Origin: Amycolatopsis balhimycina FH 1894
GTDB lineage: Bacteria > Actinomycetota > Actinomycetes > Mycobacteriales > Pseudonocardiaceae
NCBI RefSeq assembly: GCF_000384295.1
Contig: NZ_KB913037.1
Coordinates: forward strand, 8,879,508-8,943,507
Length of the DNA: 64,000 nt
Direction of reading: 5' to 3'
The notes under the pieces were generated by a model. That model made no database searches. It saw only the letters and a program-made list of their open reading frames with translations, and was not told the origin of the DNA. Shown here in pieces: positions 35,402 to 43,998 of the stretch. Both the position numbers and the translations under genes were made by a program. The first letter of the stretch is position 1. Every line of letters starts with the position of its first letter.

Positions 35402-36223
35402 TCACCCCAAGCGTTCGCTCCAGTCCGTCAACGCGGCGACAAGATCCCCTGGACCGCCAACGTCCCGCAACCGACGGACCTCAGCCTCGATGTAGTACCG
35501 GTACAACGGAACCAAACCGGCAGCCAGTTCGGGACCGGCTTCGTCCGCATCCAACGGCTGTCCCTCCCGGACCCGCGCCCCCAACCGAACGAGAGACTTC
35601 GATGGTGCCTCCGGCTGGGCCAGATACCACTCCAGCGCTTCGTCGTTCGTCGCCGCGCGCCCGGTCGTCGTCGTTCCCGAATACAGGAACCGGACCGGGA
35701 AGAACACCGCTTTCGTGAACCACACCTTGTCAGCGAGGAGACGGCGGGGGGTGCGGAACTCCGCCGTCACCTCGTCGGTCGCCAAGATCGCTACCGCGAA
35801 CCGGGCGCTCTCCAGCAGCAGCTCTTCCGCCGCTGGGCGGACGATCTCCGCCGTCACGTCCTCGCCGAGCAGGACGCGGCCGTGCTCGGCCAGCTGCAGG
35901 CGGTCCAGGGCCGGGAAACGGCCGTCGTCCTCTCCCGCTCGCAAGGCCGGCAGGGATGCCCAGAACACCGATAGCTTGCGGTGCAACGGGCTTCGCTCCT
36001 GCAGCGCCTCCGTCGCCGCCGCCACCGCCGCGTGGTCGCCCTCCTGGACGTCGGTCAGGACCAGGGCCAGGTCGATGTCGCTGACTGCTGCCGAATAGCC
36101 GCCGTACGACAGGCTGCCCAGCACGTACGCGCCGATCAGGCGCGAACCGAGCGCTTCCCGGTAGGACTCGGCCGCTTCGGCGGCTATCGCCCGGGCCTCG
36201 GTTGCCGGTTCGGTCGTCGTCAC
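35402..36223 (-). CDS. nucleotidyltransferase domain protein
   Basis: A 273-residue protein with a Pol-beta-like nucleotidyltransferase start: AYVLGSLSYGGYSAAVSDIDLALVL, the GS plus DxD metal motif, then a helical C-terminal part of the type seen in aminoglycoside adenylyltransferases (YYIEAEVRRLRDVGGPGDLV near the end). It could adenylylate a small molecule or be a resistance enzyme. Its GTG at 36223 overlaps the diiron-protein stop as GTGA. It is the last gene of the prenyltransferase operon. Confidence 0.78.
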   Translation of the reverse strand: MTTTEPATEARAIAAEAAESYREALGSRLIGAYVLGSLSYGGYSAAVSDIDLALVLTDVQEGDHAAVAAATEALQERSPLHRKLSVFWASLPALRAGEDDGRFPALDRLQLAEHGRVLLGEDVTAEIVRPAAEELLLESARFAVAILATDEVTAEFRTPRRLLADKVWFTKAVFFPVRFLYSGTTTTGRAATNDEALEWYLAQPEAPSKSLVRLGARVREGQPLDADEAGPELAAGLVPLYRYYIEAEVRRLRDVGGPGDLVAALTDWSERLG

Positions 36224-36849
36224 GGTGCCACCGTATCGCGGCGGGCGCACTCCGCGATGCGGTCCGAGACCACTCCGATCACCTGCCATGCCCGGTCCAG
36301 CACCGTGATCACCGCGTCCGCGGTCCAGTCCTCGCGCCGCCGCAGGAGTTCGTAGCCCATCTCCAGGTGCTCGACGTCGGCTTCGTCGTGCAGGTCGAAG
36401 TATTCGTCTTCCGGGAACGCCTTCGTGCCCGCCTGGCTGAACACCAGGCTGCCCGCTTCGAGGGCCAGGTGCGCCAGGACCGCCCGCTGCACGCCGGGCA
36501 GGATCGCGAACTGGTCGACGAACCACGACGCGCCCATCTCGATGACCGGATCCCAGATCAGCTCCCGGTCGTCCGCGCGGCTGCGCGCCAGGATCCGGTC
36601 GTGGCCCACCTCTTCCTGCTGGTGCTCGCACGCGAGCGCCCGCAGCTCCGGGTCGCTCTCGAACGTGACGCGCGCGCTGATCATCCGCTGGAAGGCGTTC
36701 GACCACGGCTGCAGGTACGTCAGCACCGCCTTCTTCGTCTCCTCGGAAGTGTCCTCGCCGGTCAGCAGCCGGATCAGGTCCGACGACTCGTACTCGCGTT
36801 GCCGCTGCTCGTTGTGGCGGGCGACGCGCTCGACGTCCTGCTGGGTCAC
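36220..36849 (-). CDS. heme-oxygenase-like diiron oxidase/oxygenase family protein
   Basis: A 209-residue all-helical protein of the iron-containing redox/TENA-like fold. Candidate metal-binding residues lie in LACEHQQEEVGHD, HLALEAGSLVF and DLHDEADVEHLEMGYELL, the spacing of heme-oxygenase-like diiron enzymes (HDO), which perform N-oxygenation, desaturation or C-C cleavage on natural products. The GTG at 36849 with AAGGAG upstream is chosen over an ATG at 36903. It lies between a prenyltransferase and a nucleotidyltransferase gene. The reaction is unknown. Confidence 0.75.
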   Translation of the reverse strand: MTQQDVERVARHNEQRQREYESSDLIRLLTGEDTSEETKKAVLTYLQPWSNAFQRMISARVTFESDPELRALACEHQQEEVGHDRILARSRADDRELIWDPVIEMGASWFVDQFAILPGVQRAVLAHLALEAGSLVFSQAGTKAFPEDEYFDLHDEADVEHLEMGYELLRRREDWTADAVITVLDRAWQVIGVVSDRIAECARRDTVAP

Positions 36850-36902
36850 GATCGGCTCCTTACCGTGGTGCTGCGGGAGATCAACACTCTGCAAGATCAA
36901 CA

Positions 36903-38003
36903 CTAGGCAAGATCGACAGGGGAGAGCGGAGCGGGACCGGGCCGGTCGTAGACGGGGAACCTGAAGTACGTGGTGACGTCGCCGCGCCGGCCCGCCGCGC
37001 GGTAGCTGACCAGCTCCAGCACGCCCCGGCTTTCGGACAGCGGTCCGGGCGCCAGCGCCGCGGCGAGCGTGCGGAAGCGGCCGGGGTCCACGCCTTCGTC
37101 GCGCAGCAGCTCGGCGGTGCGCTCCACGGCTTCCTGGTCGTCCGGCACCAGAGCGGGCAACCGCAGGTACGTCGTGGACTCGGCGGCGCGGTCCACGCCG
37201 GACCGGAACGCCAAGCAGCTCAAGGCCGCCTCGCCGGCGTCGCCGCGTTCGCCGGTCAGCACCCGGTAGGCGGCTCGCGCCTCCTCCGGGTCGTGGCGCA
37301 ACGCCACCGCCGCGACCCGGTCGACCTCCGCGAGGCCTGCCGTGTGGTTGCGGTAGTAGATCTTCACCCTGGCCCGGGTTTCGCCCGCCAGGTCGACCGC
37401 GAAGAACTCGATCTCCCGGTCACCTTCGACAGTTTCGATCCGACGGTGGGCGTCTTCCCAGGCGGCCGCCAGGCCGAGCTGGGCCATGGCTTCGGCCACG
37501 GCCGCCACGCGTTGCGTGTGGGGCCACGAGTACAGCCCGAAGTAGGTCTTGTGCACTACGCCGGACGGCGGGCGCCAGGCGATCGAATGCCACAGCGGCG
37601 CGGGCGACGGCCGGCCCGCCCGCGGCGTGAACGTCTCGTGGACGCGCTCGAGCCGTCGGGCGGCGAAACCGCTTTCACCAGGGAAAACCAGGTCGTGGCC
37701 GAGGCTGTCGAACAGCACGCGCAGCTCCGGTCGCCCGCCGGACCAGTTCACCGACATCTCGGCCGGGAAGCCGTCGTCCGCCACATAGGACGGCTGGGCG
37801 GGCGCGTGCCCGATCCGCTCGTGCGCCCACGGCGGCAGCAGGGCGCGCAGCATCCGGGTCGTCCGGACGGACTGCTCGACCGGGACCTCGAGCGCGTCAC
37901 ACGCCGTCGACCAAAGTCCACACAGAAAGTCACCGAAGAGCCGACCCTGTGCCGGATAGTTTTCCCTTATATATTCGGGAATTTCCGGTACATGACTCGT
38001 CAC
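36903..38003 (-). CDS. ABBA-fold aromatic (tryptophan/indole-type) prenyltransferase
   Basis: A 366-residue protein resembling the DMATS-type ABBA prenyltransferases: ELRVLFDSLGHDLVF with the substrate-activating region, KTYFGLYS, RVKIYYRNHTAG, STTYLRLPALVP and TTYFRFPVYD, the repeated Lys/Tyr-x-Arg pattern that binds the diphosphate. There is no DDxxD motif, as expected for ABBA enzymes. It should transfer a dimethylallyl or longer group to an indole or another aromatic ring. First gene of a three-gene operon, preceded by a cluster of GGACA half-sites. Confidence 0.78.
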   Translation of the reverse strand: MTSHVPEIPEYIRENYPAQGRLFGDFLCGLWSTACDALEVPVEQSVRTTRMLRALLPPWAHERIGHAPAQPSYVADDGFPAEMSVNWSGGRPELRVLFDSLGHDLVFPGESGFAARRLERVHETFTPRAGRPSPAPLWHSIAWRPPSGVVHKTYFGLYSWPHTQRVAAVAEAMAQLGLAAAWEDAHRRIETVEGDREIEFFAVDLAGETRARVKIYYRNHTAGLAEVDRVAAVALRHDPEEARAAYRVLTGERGDAGEAALSCLAFRSGVDRAAESTTYLRLPALVPDDQEAVERTAELLRDEGVDPGRFRTLAAALAPGPLSESRGVLELVSYRAAGRRGDVTTYFRFPVYDRPGPAPLSPVDLA

Positions 38004-38087
38004 GATCGGATGTTATCAGTTGGATGCTTGCTCAACTAAAAGTCTGCACCCGGGTGGTCCAGTCAATTGCGCCATGTGGGTACGCCG

Positions 38088-38165
38088 GTGTCCGGGGTGG
38101 ACACGGAGGGGCACATCGGACACCGGCGTTGTCCAGTCCGGACACGACCGGACATCGAGTGGACA
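38088..38165. promoter_or_regulatory. cluster of TGTCC/GGACA half-sites
   Basis: Seven half-sites fall within 78 bases: TGTCC at 38089 and 38130, and GGACA at 38099, 38118, 38140, 38150 and 38161. The first pair makes a perfect dyad, GTGTCCGGGGTGGACAC. The cluster lies in the 163-bp gap between the conservon end and the prenyltransferase start, about 85-160 bases upstream of it. It is a likely operator array. Confidence 0.5.
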
Positions 38166-38166
38166 A

Positions 38167-38757
38167 TCAGACTCGCGCCGGCACCACCGTCATCGCGTGC
38201 TTGACCAGGCGGATCAGCGCGAGCTTGCTCGAGTCACGGTCGCGGGCGTCACACATGACGATCGGCACGCGGTCCGGGATGACCAGGGCCTCGCGGATCT
38301 CGTCCGTCGTGTAGCGCGGCGCGTTGTCGAAGCAGTTGACCGCGACGACGAACGGGATCTTCCGGCGTTCGAAAAAGTCGATCGCGGCGAAGCTGGTCTC
38401 CAGCCGCCGCGTGTCGACCAGCACGATCGTCCCGATGGCCCCGCGCGCCAGGTCGTCCCACATGAACCAGAAGCGCGCCTGTCCCGGCGTCCCGAACAGG
38501 TACAGCACGTGCCGCGGCGAGATCGTGATCCGGCCGAAGTCCAGCGCGACCGTCGTGGTCGTCTTCCGCTCGACGCCGGACAGGTCGTCCACCCCGGCAC
38601 TCGCCTCGGTCAGCACCTCTTCGGTCGTCAGCGGCGGGATCTCGCTGACCGAACCGACCATCGTGGTCTTCCCGGCACCGAAGCCGCCCGCGATGATGAT
38701 CTTGACCGGCGTGGGGACCATGTCCGCCCCCGTGGGGTCAGTACTTGATGAGGCCAT
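38167..38757 (-). CDS. cvnD: conservon GTPase-like ATP/GTP-binding protein
   Basis: A 196-residue small-GTPase-like protein with the conservon CvnD pattern: Walker A GGFGAGKTT, TTTTVALDFGRI, YLFGTPGQARF (G3-like) and VVAVNCFDN (NKxD-like). It is thought to work with the roadblock protein at the membrane in signal coupling. It overlaps the DUF742 gene by 20 bases if the ATG at 38757 is used; an ATG at 38721 is also possible. It ends the cvnABCD operon. Confidence 0.9.
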   Translation of the reverse strand: MASSSTDPTGADMVPTPVKIIIAGGFGAGKTTMVGSVSEIPPLTTEEVLTEASAGVDDLSGVERKTTTTVALDFGRITISPRHVLYLFGTPGQARFWFMWDDLARGAIGTIVLVDTRRLETSFAAIDFFERRKIPFVVAVNCFDNAPRYTTDEIREALVIPDRVPIVMCDARDRDSSKLALIRLVKHAMTVVPARV

Positions 38758-39109
38758 CGAGAACCGCCTGGAGTGTTTCGAGGTCCGGCGCCTGCGCCGG
38801 GTTATGGGTGGGCGACCGCGTGATGACGAGGCCGCGTTCGATCAGGTCGCCGACGAGCACGCGCACGACCCCGAGCGGGATCTTCACGTAGACCGCGATC
38901 TCGGCGATGGACACCGGGTGGCGGCACAGCTGCACGATCGCCTGGTGCTCCGGGCCGAGCCCGGCCGGCTCCTGCTCCGACCGCAGGGTCATCACCTGCG
39001 TCGACAGGTCGAGCCGCGCGTTCTCGGCCGGTGTCCGGCCGCTCGTGATCGTGTACGGCCGGACCAGCGGCCCGGCGGCCTCGTCGTACCAGCCGTCGTC
39101 GGCACTCAT
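38738..39109 (-). CDS. cvnC: conservon DUF742 protein
   Basis: A 123-residue DUF742 protein: LVRPYTITSGRT, then EHQAIVQLCRHPVSIAEIAVYVKIPLGVVRVLVGDLIERG, a winged-helix-like core. It is the fixed third member of conservons, between roadblock and GTPase genes. It may connect the sensor to the GTPase or bind DNA; this is not settled. ATGA overlap with the preceding gene. Confidence 0.92.
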   Translation of the reverse strand: MSADDGWYDEAAGPLVRPYTITSGRTPAENARLDLSTQVMTLRSEQEPAGLGPEHQAIVQLCRHPVSIAEIAVYVKIPLGVVRVLVGDLIERGLVITRSPTHNPAQAPDLETLQAVLDGLIKY

Positions 39110-39531
39110 GTGGCCTCCCGCAGGACGGACGCCGCTTCTCGCGGCGCGGACGCCATGTAGTCGCCGACGCGCTTGACCAGCCGGCTCATCTCGTAGGCGA
39201 TCATCTCGACGTCGACGTTGTCCGCGGCCAGCACGGCGAGGCAGGCGCCCTGGCCCGCCGCCGAGACGAACAGGTAGCCGCGCTCCATCTCGATCATGTT
39301 CTGCAGCACCGGGCCGCGGTTGAACTGCTTGCTCACCCCCTTGGCGAGGCTTTGCAGGCTGGAGGCGATGGCCGACAGCTGGTCCGAGTCGTCCTTGCCC
39401 ATTCCCGCCGACTTGCCGATCAGCAGCCCGTCGGCGGACAGCACGATGGCGTTCTGCGCGCCGACCACGCGGTTCACCATGTCATCGAGCAACCAGTTGA
39501 GATCGGGTTTGGGGTTCCCGTACTCGTTCAT
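39106..39531 (-). CDS. cvnB: conservon roadblock/LC7 protein
   Basis: A 141-residue Roadblock/LC7 protein: LNWLLDDMVNRVVGAQNAIVLSADGLLIGKS and LVKRVGDYMASAP. Bacterial members bind small GTPases and act as GAP or regulator; here the partner is the CvnD-like protein. It lies 54 bases downstream of the sensor kinase gene. Confidence 0.93.
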   Translation of the reverse strand: MNEYGNPKPDLNWLLDDMVNRVVGAQNAIVLSADGLLIGKSAGMGKDDSDQLSAIASSLQSLAKGVSKQFNRGPVLQNMIEMERGYLFVSAAGQGACLAVLAADNVDVEMIAYEMSRLVKRVGDYMASAPREAASVLREAT

Positions 39532-39585
39532 TCGACGTCAGACCCTGACTTTCGGTGTGTGGACTTTCCTGTGTGCTGTCGCGGA

Positions 39586-42006
39586 TTACGAGTCGTCGTC
39601 CGGCCCGCGGCGCCCGCGGCGGGTGCCCTTGTGGAACGCCGCGAGCGTGCGCGCGGTGCCTTCGCCCGGCGCCACGACCTCGTCGGCGCTTTCGTCGGGT
39701 TCGGTCTCGAGCTGGGCGACGAGGTTCTGCTGGGGCTCACGCCGGGGCAGCCGGGGCCGGTCGTCGGTCGGCTGGTTCTTTGCGGCGTTCGCGGCGTCGG
39801 CCGGGTCGGCGGCGAGAGCCGGCTCCGGCGTCGCCGCCGGCACGGAGGGCAGCGCGTCGGGCGGCGTGAGGGCGCGTGCCGGGTACGGCCGGGGCTTGGT
39901 GTCTCGTTTCATCGGGATCTGGCCGCTGAACGAGCTGGGGGTGTCCATCGTGCGGAGCGAGCTTTCTGCTGCCTGCGGCGCGGGGCCGCCTACCGGGGCG
40001 AGGACCGCGGTGTCCTCCGCGGGCGTGGAACCGGTGTCGTCGGCCTGGTCGCCGTCCTGGCCGGCCAGGTGCTGAGTCGGGATGAGGACGGTGGCGCGGA
40101 GGCCGCCGTAGCGGGACGGGTCGAAGGTGACGGTGATGCCGAGCCGGGCCGCCAGGCGCGCGACCACGAACAGGCCGAGGCTGGAGTCGGCCCGCAGGGC
40201 CATCGCGTCGAACTCGGGCGCCTCGGCCATCATCGCGTTGGCCCAGTCGCGGACGCCGTCCTTCATGCCGAGCCCCTGGTCCGACACGTCGACGACGACG
40301 CCGCGCGCGACCCGGCGGCTGGTCACCTCGACCGGCGAGCCGGGCGGCGAGAACGACGTCGCGTTGTCGACCAGCTCGGCGACGAGGTGGATCGTGTCGG
40401 CCACCGCGGCGCCGAGGATCGCGACGTCGGGCACCTGCTCGACCTGGACCCGCGCGTACTGCTCGGTCTCGGAGACGGCCGCGCGCAGCACCTCCATCAG
40501 CGGCACCGGCTTGCGCCAGCGACGGCCGGGCTGCTTGCCGCCGAGGATGATCAGGTTTTCGGTGGTGCGGCGAGCACGGGCCGCGAGGTGGTCGAGCTGG
40601 AACAGCGACGCCAGCTGCGTCGAGTCGTCCTCGCGGGCTTCCATCTCGTCGAGGATCTGCAGCTGCTGGTGGACCAGGACCTGGTTGCGGTGCGCGATGC
40701 CGAGGAAGACGTTGTGCACGCCGCTGCGGGCCTTGGCCTCGCTCGCCGCGGCGTTGACGGCGGTCAGCTGGGCGACGTTGAACGCCTCGGCCACCTGGCC
40801 GATCTCGTCCCGGCCGTGGTCCAGCTGCGGCAGCTCTTCCTTGAGGTCGACGGCTTCGCCGCTCTTCAGCCGCTCCACGATGTTCGGCAGCCGGTTGCGG
40901 GCGAGGTCGAGCGAGTCGTTGCGCAGCCGGGCGAGGCGCGTCATCAGCGCGCGGTCGACGAGCGAGCGGGACACCCGCACCGCCACGATGATCGCCGCCA
41001 GCGACGCGAGCAGCGCCACGATGCTGCCGATGATCACGTTGCGCAGCTGGGCGTCGCCGGAGTCGATCGCGGCCGCGGAAACCTTGTCCGCCTGGGTGAT
41101 GGCGAGATCGTTGAGGCCCTGGGCGACCTGGGTCGTCGCGTTCTCCCAGTCCGTTTCGGACACCGGCACGGTGTTCTGCTCGCCGGAGGACCACGGGCCG
41201 CGCTTCACCAGCGCCTGTTCGGCGGTCGCCAGCTGCCGCCAAGCCGTGCCGCCGGTCAGCGCCCGGTACTTGTCGCGGACCCCCGGGTCGAGGAACGGCG
41301 CGATCTGCCCCAGCTGGGTCCGGTAGAGCCCGGACAGCTGCGCGAACTGCGCGAAGTCGTCGGGCGCGAACGTCCCGGACGAGAACGCCGTCGAGGCGAG
41401 CGACGTTTCGCGCGACATCATGTCACCGGCGCGGAACACCGAGGTCGCCGTGATGCCACCGGTCGCCGCTTCGGCGTCGGGCACGACGCGAGCCTGGGTG
41501 TCGAACAGGTTGGACGCCGTGTCCATCACGCCGTTGTAGTAGCTGTTGACCTGCGCGCGGTCGATGCTGCGGAAGCTGATCTGCGAGCGCAGCACGGGCA
41601 GCTGGTCGAACTGCGACTTCAGCGCGTTGACCTTGGACGCGATCTCGTCGGGCGCGGTGGAGATGGTCGCGGCGAAGGCGTCCTTCAGCGCGGCGAGCTT
41701 TTCGTCGGTCGCCCGTTGCTGCTGCTGGAGCCGCGCCGGGCCCTGCGCCGGGTCGTCCAGGTACTGCAGCGCGGTCTGGCGTTCCTTCTGGAACTCGGCC
41801 AGCGCGGTGGCGGCGGGGATCGACACCTCGCGCACGGAAGCGGCTACCAACCGGACGTAAACGCCATTGAAGAGGAAGTAAGAGGAGACCGCGATCCACA
41901 GCACCAGCAGCGTCACGCTGGGAATGAGAACGGTCCTGGTCAGCCTTTTGCGGATCGACTTGTCGTACGGCTTGTCCGACTCGTCCCTGGGGTCTTTGTT
42001 CAGCAC
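39586..42006 (-). CDS. cvnA: conservon sensor ATPase with nitrate-sensor-like ectodomain
   Basis: An 806-residue membrane sensor. One membrane helix lies near residues 27-49; an outside helical domain (about 50-335, similar to NIT nitrate/nitrite sensors) follows; a second helix (about 337-359) leads to a HAMP-like coil, then the histidine-kinase-like ATPase: ELVDNATSFSPPGSPVEV (N box), VSDQGLGMKDG (G1) and SSLGLFVVARLA (G2). The C-terminal 150 residues are disordered and Pro/Ala-rich. It is the receptor of the cvnABCD operon. In Streptomyces such operons affect development and secondary metabolism. Confidence 0.92.
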   Translation of the reverse strand: MLNKDPRDESDKPYDKSIRKRLTRTVLIPSVTLLVLWIAVSSYFLFNGVYVRLVAASVREVSIPAATALAEFQKERQTALQYLDDPAQGPARLQQQQRATDEKLAALKDAFAATISTAPDEIASKVNALKSQFDQLPVLRSQISFRSIDRAQVNSYYNGVMDTASNLFDTQARVVPDAEAATGGITATSVFRAGDMMSRETSLASTAFSSGTFAPDDFAQFAQLSGLYRTQLGQIAPFLDPGVRDKYRALTGGTAWRQLATAEQALVKRGPWSSGEQNTVPVSETDWENATTQVAQGLNDLAITQADKVSAAAIDSGDAQLRNVIIGSIVALLASLAAIIVAVRVSRSLVDRALMTRLARLRNDSLDLARNRLPNIVERLKSGEAVDLKEELPQLDHGRDEIGQVAEAFNVAQLTAVNAAASEAKARSGVHNVFLGIAHRNQVLVHQQLQILDEMEAREDDSTQLASLFQLDHLAARARRTTENLIILGGKQPGRRWRKPVPLMEVLRAAVSETEQYARVQVEQVPDVAILGAAVADTIHLVAELVDNATSFSPPGSPVEVTSRRVARGVVVDVSDQGLGMKDGVRDWANAMMAEAPEFDAMALRADSSLGLFVVARLAARLGITVTFDPSRYGGLRATVLIPTQHLAGQDGDQADDTGSTPAEDTAVLAPVGGPAPQAAESSLRTMDTPSSFSGQIPMKRDTKPRPYPARALTPPDALPSVPAATPEPALAADPADAANAAKNQPTDDRPRLPRREPQQNLVAQLETEPDESADEVVAPGEGTARTLAAFHKGTRRGRRGPDDDS

Positions 42007-42354
42007 GGCGGTTCACGAACTCCTGAGTGACGGTCGGCGAGAAAAGGGGACCCGGACGAGGAGGTTGACACGATGATGGGATGCAGCGGCCGCCGTCACC
42101 CGTCTTCGCCTCACCCTCCGTGTTGCCGCGGAATCGATCAGGGTGCGTTTTTTACCACGAACCCGTGGAGGGCTGTGGCTTTGACCCGGTTGGCGGACAG
42201 TCGTCCGGCGCGCGGCGAACGGCGTTTACTCAGTGCACCGGGGTGATCACCGGCATTTCCTCTGGTAGCAGGCCCAGGACACATTTCGACATCATGCACG
42301 CTGGTCCGAATGGGTGAAAATGAAATGGCACTCGCCGCGCGTTGGCGGTGGCGA
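42007..42354. other. intergenic gap between kynureninase and conservon
   Basis: A 348-bp stretch holding the cvnA promoter region; no obvious -35/-10 was fixed. On the minus strand a 21-codon frame (42295-42230) begins with ATGATG and could encode a peptide ending EEMPVITPVH. It has no Shine-Dalgarno site and is only noted. Confidence 0.35.
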
Positions 42355-43572
42355 TCAGCCCGCGAGTTCCCGCACTCGCGCCATGGCCTGCCGGACTTCG
42401 GCGAAGCCGGTGGTGAGCGGGCTCAGCCCGATCCGGATGCCGTCGGGACGGCGGAAGTCGATGAGCACGCCGTTCTCGATGAGCACGCGCGAGAGCCGTT
42501 CGGCGTCCGGGTGCCGCAGGGTGACGTGGCCGCCGCGCCGGTCGTCGTCGCGGGGTGAGGCGATCGTGAACCCGAGCGGGACGAGCCACGCGTCGGCGAG
42601 GGCGAGCACCCACCGGCCCAGTGCGACGGCCTTGGCCCGCACGCGGTCGATCCCCGCTTCGGCCAGCAGCGCGACCCCCTCCTGGACGCCCACCATGCCG
42701 AGCACCGGCGGGGTGCCCGACAGCGCCCGCCGGATCCCCGGCGCGGGCTCGTAGCGCGGCGCCATGGCGAAGGTGTCGGCCGCGCCCATCCAGCCGGTGA
42801 TGGGCTGGCCGAACGCCTCGTGGTGCCGCGCGTTCACGTAGAGGAAGGCCGGCGCGCCGGGCCCGGCGTTGAGGAACTTGTACGTGCAGCCGACGGCGAA
42901 GTCGGCGCCCGCCGCGTCCAGTTCGACCGGGAGCACGCCGGCGCTGTGGCAGAGGTCCCAGACGACGAGGCCGCCGCGATCGTGCGTCTCCCGCGTGATG
43001 GCGGCCAGGTCCGCGATCGCCGCCGACCGGTAGTCCACATGGGACAGAACGACCGCGGCGGTCCGCCGCCGGGTGGCCGCGGTGACGTCCTCGGGCCGGA
43101 CCCCGGTCAGCGGGTCGGTCTCGATCCACCGGAGGGTCAGGCCGAGTTCGGCGGCGACGCTCTCCACGAGGAACCGGTCGGTGGGGAAGTTCGCGGTGTC
43201 CGTGACGATCTCGTCGCGCCCCGGCCGGAGCGCGACGGCCGCCCGGAGCGTCTTGTACAGGCACACGGACGTCGAATCGGCGACGATCGTCTGCCCGGGC
43301 GCGGCCCCGAGCGCGACGCGCCCCAGCTCGTCCCCGATCTCCTCCGGCAGCGCGAGCCAGCGTTCTTCCCACGACCGGATGAGCCGGGAGCCCCACTCTT
43401 CGGCGACGAGGGCCTGAAGCCGCTCGGCGGTGGCCCGCAACGGGCGGCCCAGGGAGTTCCCGTCGAGGTAGGCGATCACGCTCGCGTCGGTGATCGGGAC
43501 GAACCGGTCGCGGAACGCGGCGAGCTCGTCGGTGGTGTCGAGCCGTTTCGCCGCTTCGGGCGAGAGGTCCAT
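42355..43572 (-). CDS. kynU: kynureninase
   Basis: PLP enzyme of 405 residues that hydrolyses L-kynurenine to anthranilate and alanine. Motifs: YLDGNSLGRPL, STSVCLYKT, SHVDYRSAAIADL, VWDLCHSAG with the PLP Asp, CTYKFLNAGPGAPAFLYV with the Schiff-base Lys, and GIRIGLSPLTTG. Length and order match bacterial KynU. Tryptophan dioxygenase and formamidase genes are not in the window. It ends 12 bases from the DUF5997 gene and may share its transcript. Confidence 0.92.
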   Translation of the reverse strand: MDLSPEAAKRLDTTDELAAFRDRFVPITDASVIAYLDGNSLGRPLRATAERLQALVAEEWGSRLIRSWEERWLALPEEIGDELGRVALGAAPGQTIVADSTSVCLYKTLRAAVALRPGRDEIVTDTANFPTDRFLVESVAAELGLTLRWIETDPLTGVRPEDVTAATRRRTAAVVLSHVDYRSAAIADLAAITRETHDRGGLVVWDLCHSAGVLPVELDAAGADFAVGCTYKFLNAGPGAPAFLYVNARHHEAFGQPITGWMGAADTFAMAPRYEPAPGIRRALSGTPPVLGMVGVQEGVALLAEAGIDRVRAKAVALGRWVLALADAWLVPLGFTIASPRDDDRRGGHVTLRHPDAERLSRVLIENGVLIDFRRPDGIRIGLSPLTTGFAEVRQAMARVRELAG

Positions 43573-43584
43573 GACCGGCCCGGC

Positions 43585-43956
43585 TCAGTCGTGCTTTTCC
43601 TTGACCCGCACCGTTTCCTTGCGCACCTCGGCCTGGGTGGCGCGTTCCCGCACCAGCCAGTCGGGGTTTTCCGCCTTCAGCGCGTCGATCTGCTCGGTGG
43701 TGAGCGGCTCGGAGATGCCGCCGCGGGTGAGGCCGCCGATGGAGACGCCCAGCTTCGCCGCGACCACCGGCCGCGGGTGCGGGCCCGTGCGGCGCAGCTC
43801 CCGCAGCCACTCCGGCGGGTCGGCCTGCAGCGCGTTCAGCTCGTCGCGCGTCACGACACCCTCCTGGAACTCCGCGGGGGTGGCTTCGAGGTACACACCC
43901 AGCTTCTTCGCCGCCGTCGCGGGCTTCATGGTCTGGGCGGTCTTGTGCGACGTCAT
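43585..43956 (-). CDS. DUF5997 protein with internal duplication
   Basis: A 123-residue protein of actinobacterial DUF5997. It contains two related units: KLGVYLEATP with ALQADPPEWL (about 18-50) and KLGVSIGGLT with ALKAENPDWL (about 67-100). Function unknown. It starts 42 bases from the divergent LysR-effector-like gene; I recall that such genes occur side by side in other actinomycetes (recollection, not checked). Confidence 0.8.
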   Translation of the reverse strand: MTSHKTAQTMKPATAAKKLGVYLEATPAEFQEGVVTRDELNALQADPPEWLRELRRTGPHPRPVVAAKLGVSIGGLTRGGISEPLTTEQIDALKAENPDWLVRERATQAEVRKETVRVKEKHD

Positions 43957-43998
43957 GCCGTCCAGGGTAGCCAGCGTCACTCCCGGTAACCTGACCCG

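Noticed and set aside
39352..42030. Very long open frame on the plus strand opposite cvnA
   Set aside because: It is the complement of a clear sensor gene. High GC leaves the antisense frame open; the sequence is His/Arg/Gly-rich with no domain.
42230..42295. 21-codon minus-strand frame upstream of cvnA as a precursor peptide gene
   Set aside because: No Shine-Dalgarno site and no modifying-enzyme gene beside it; kept only as a note in the gap.
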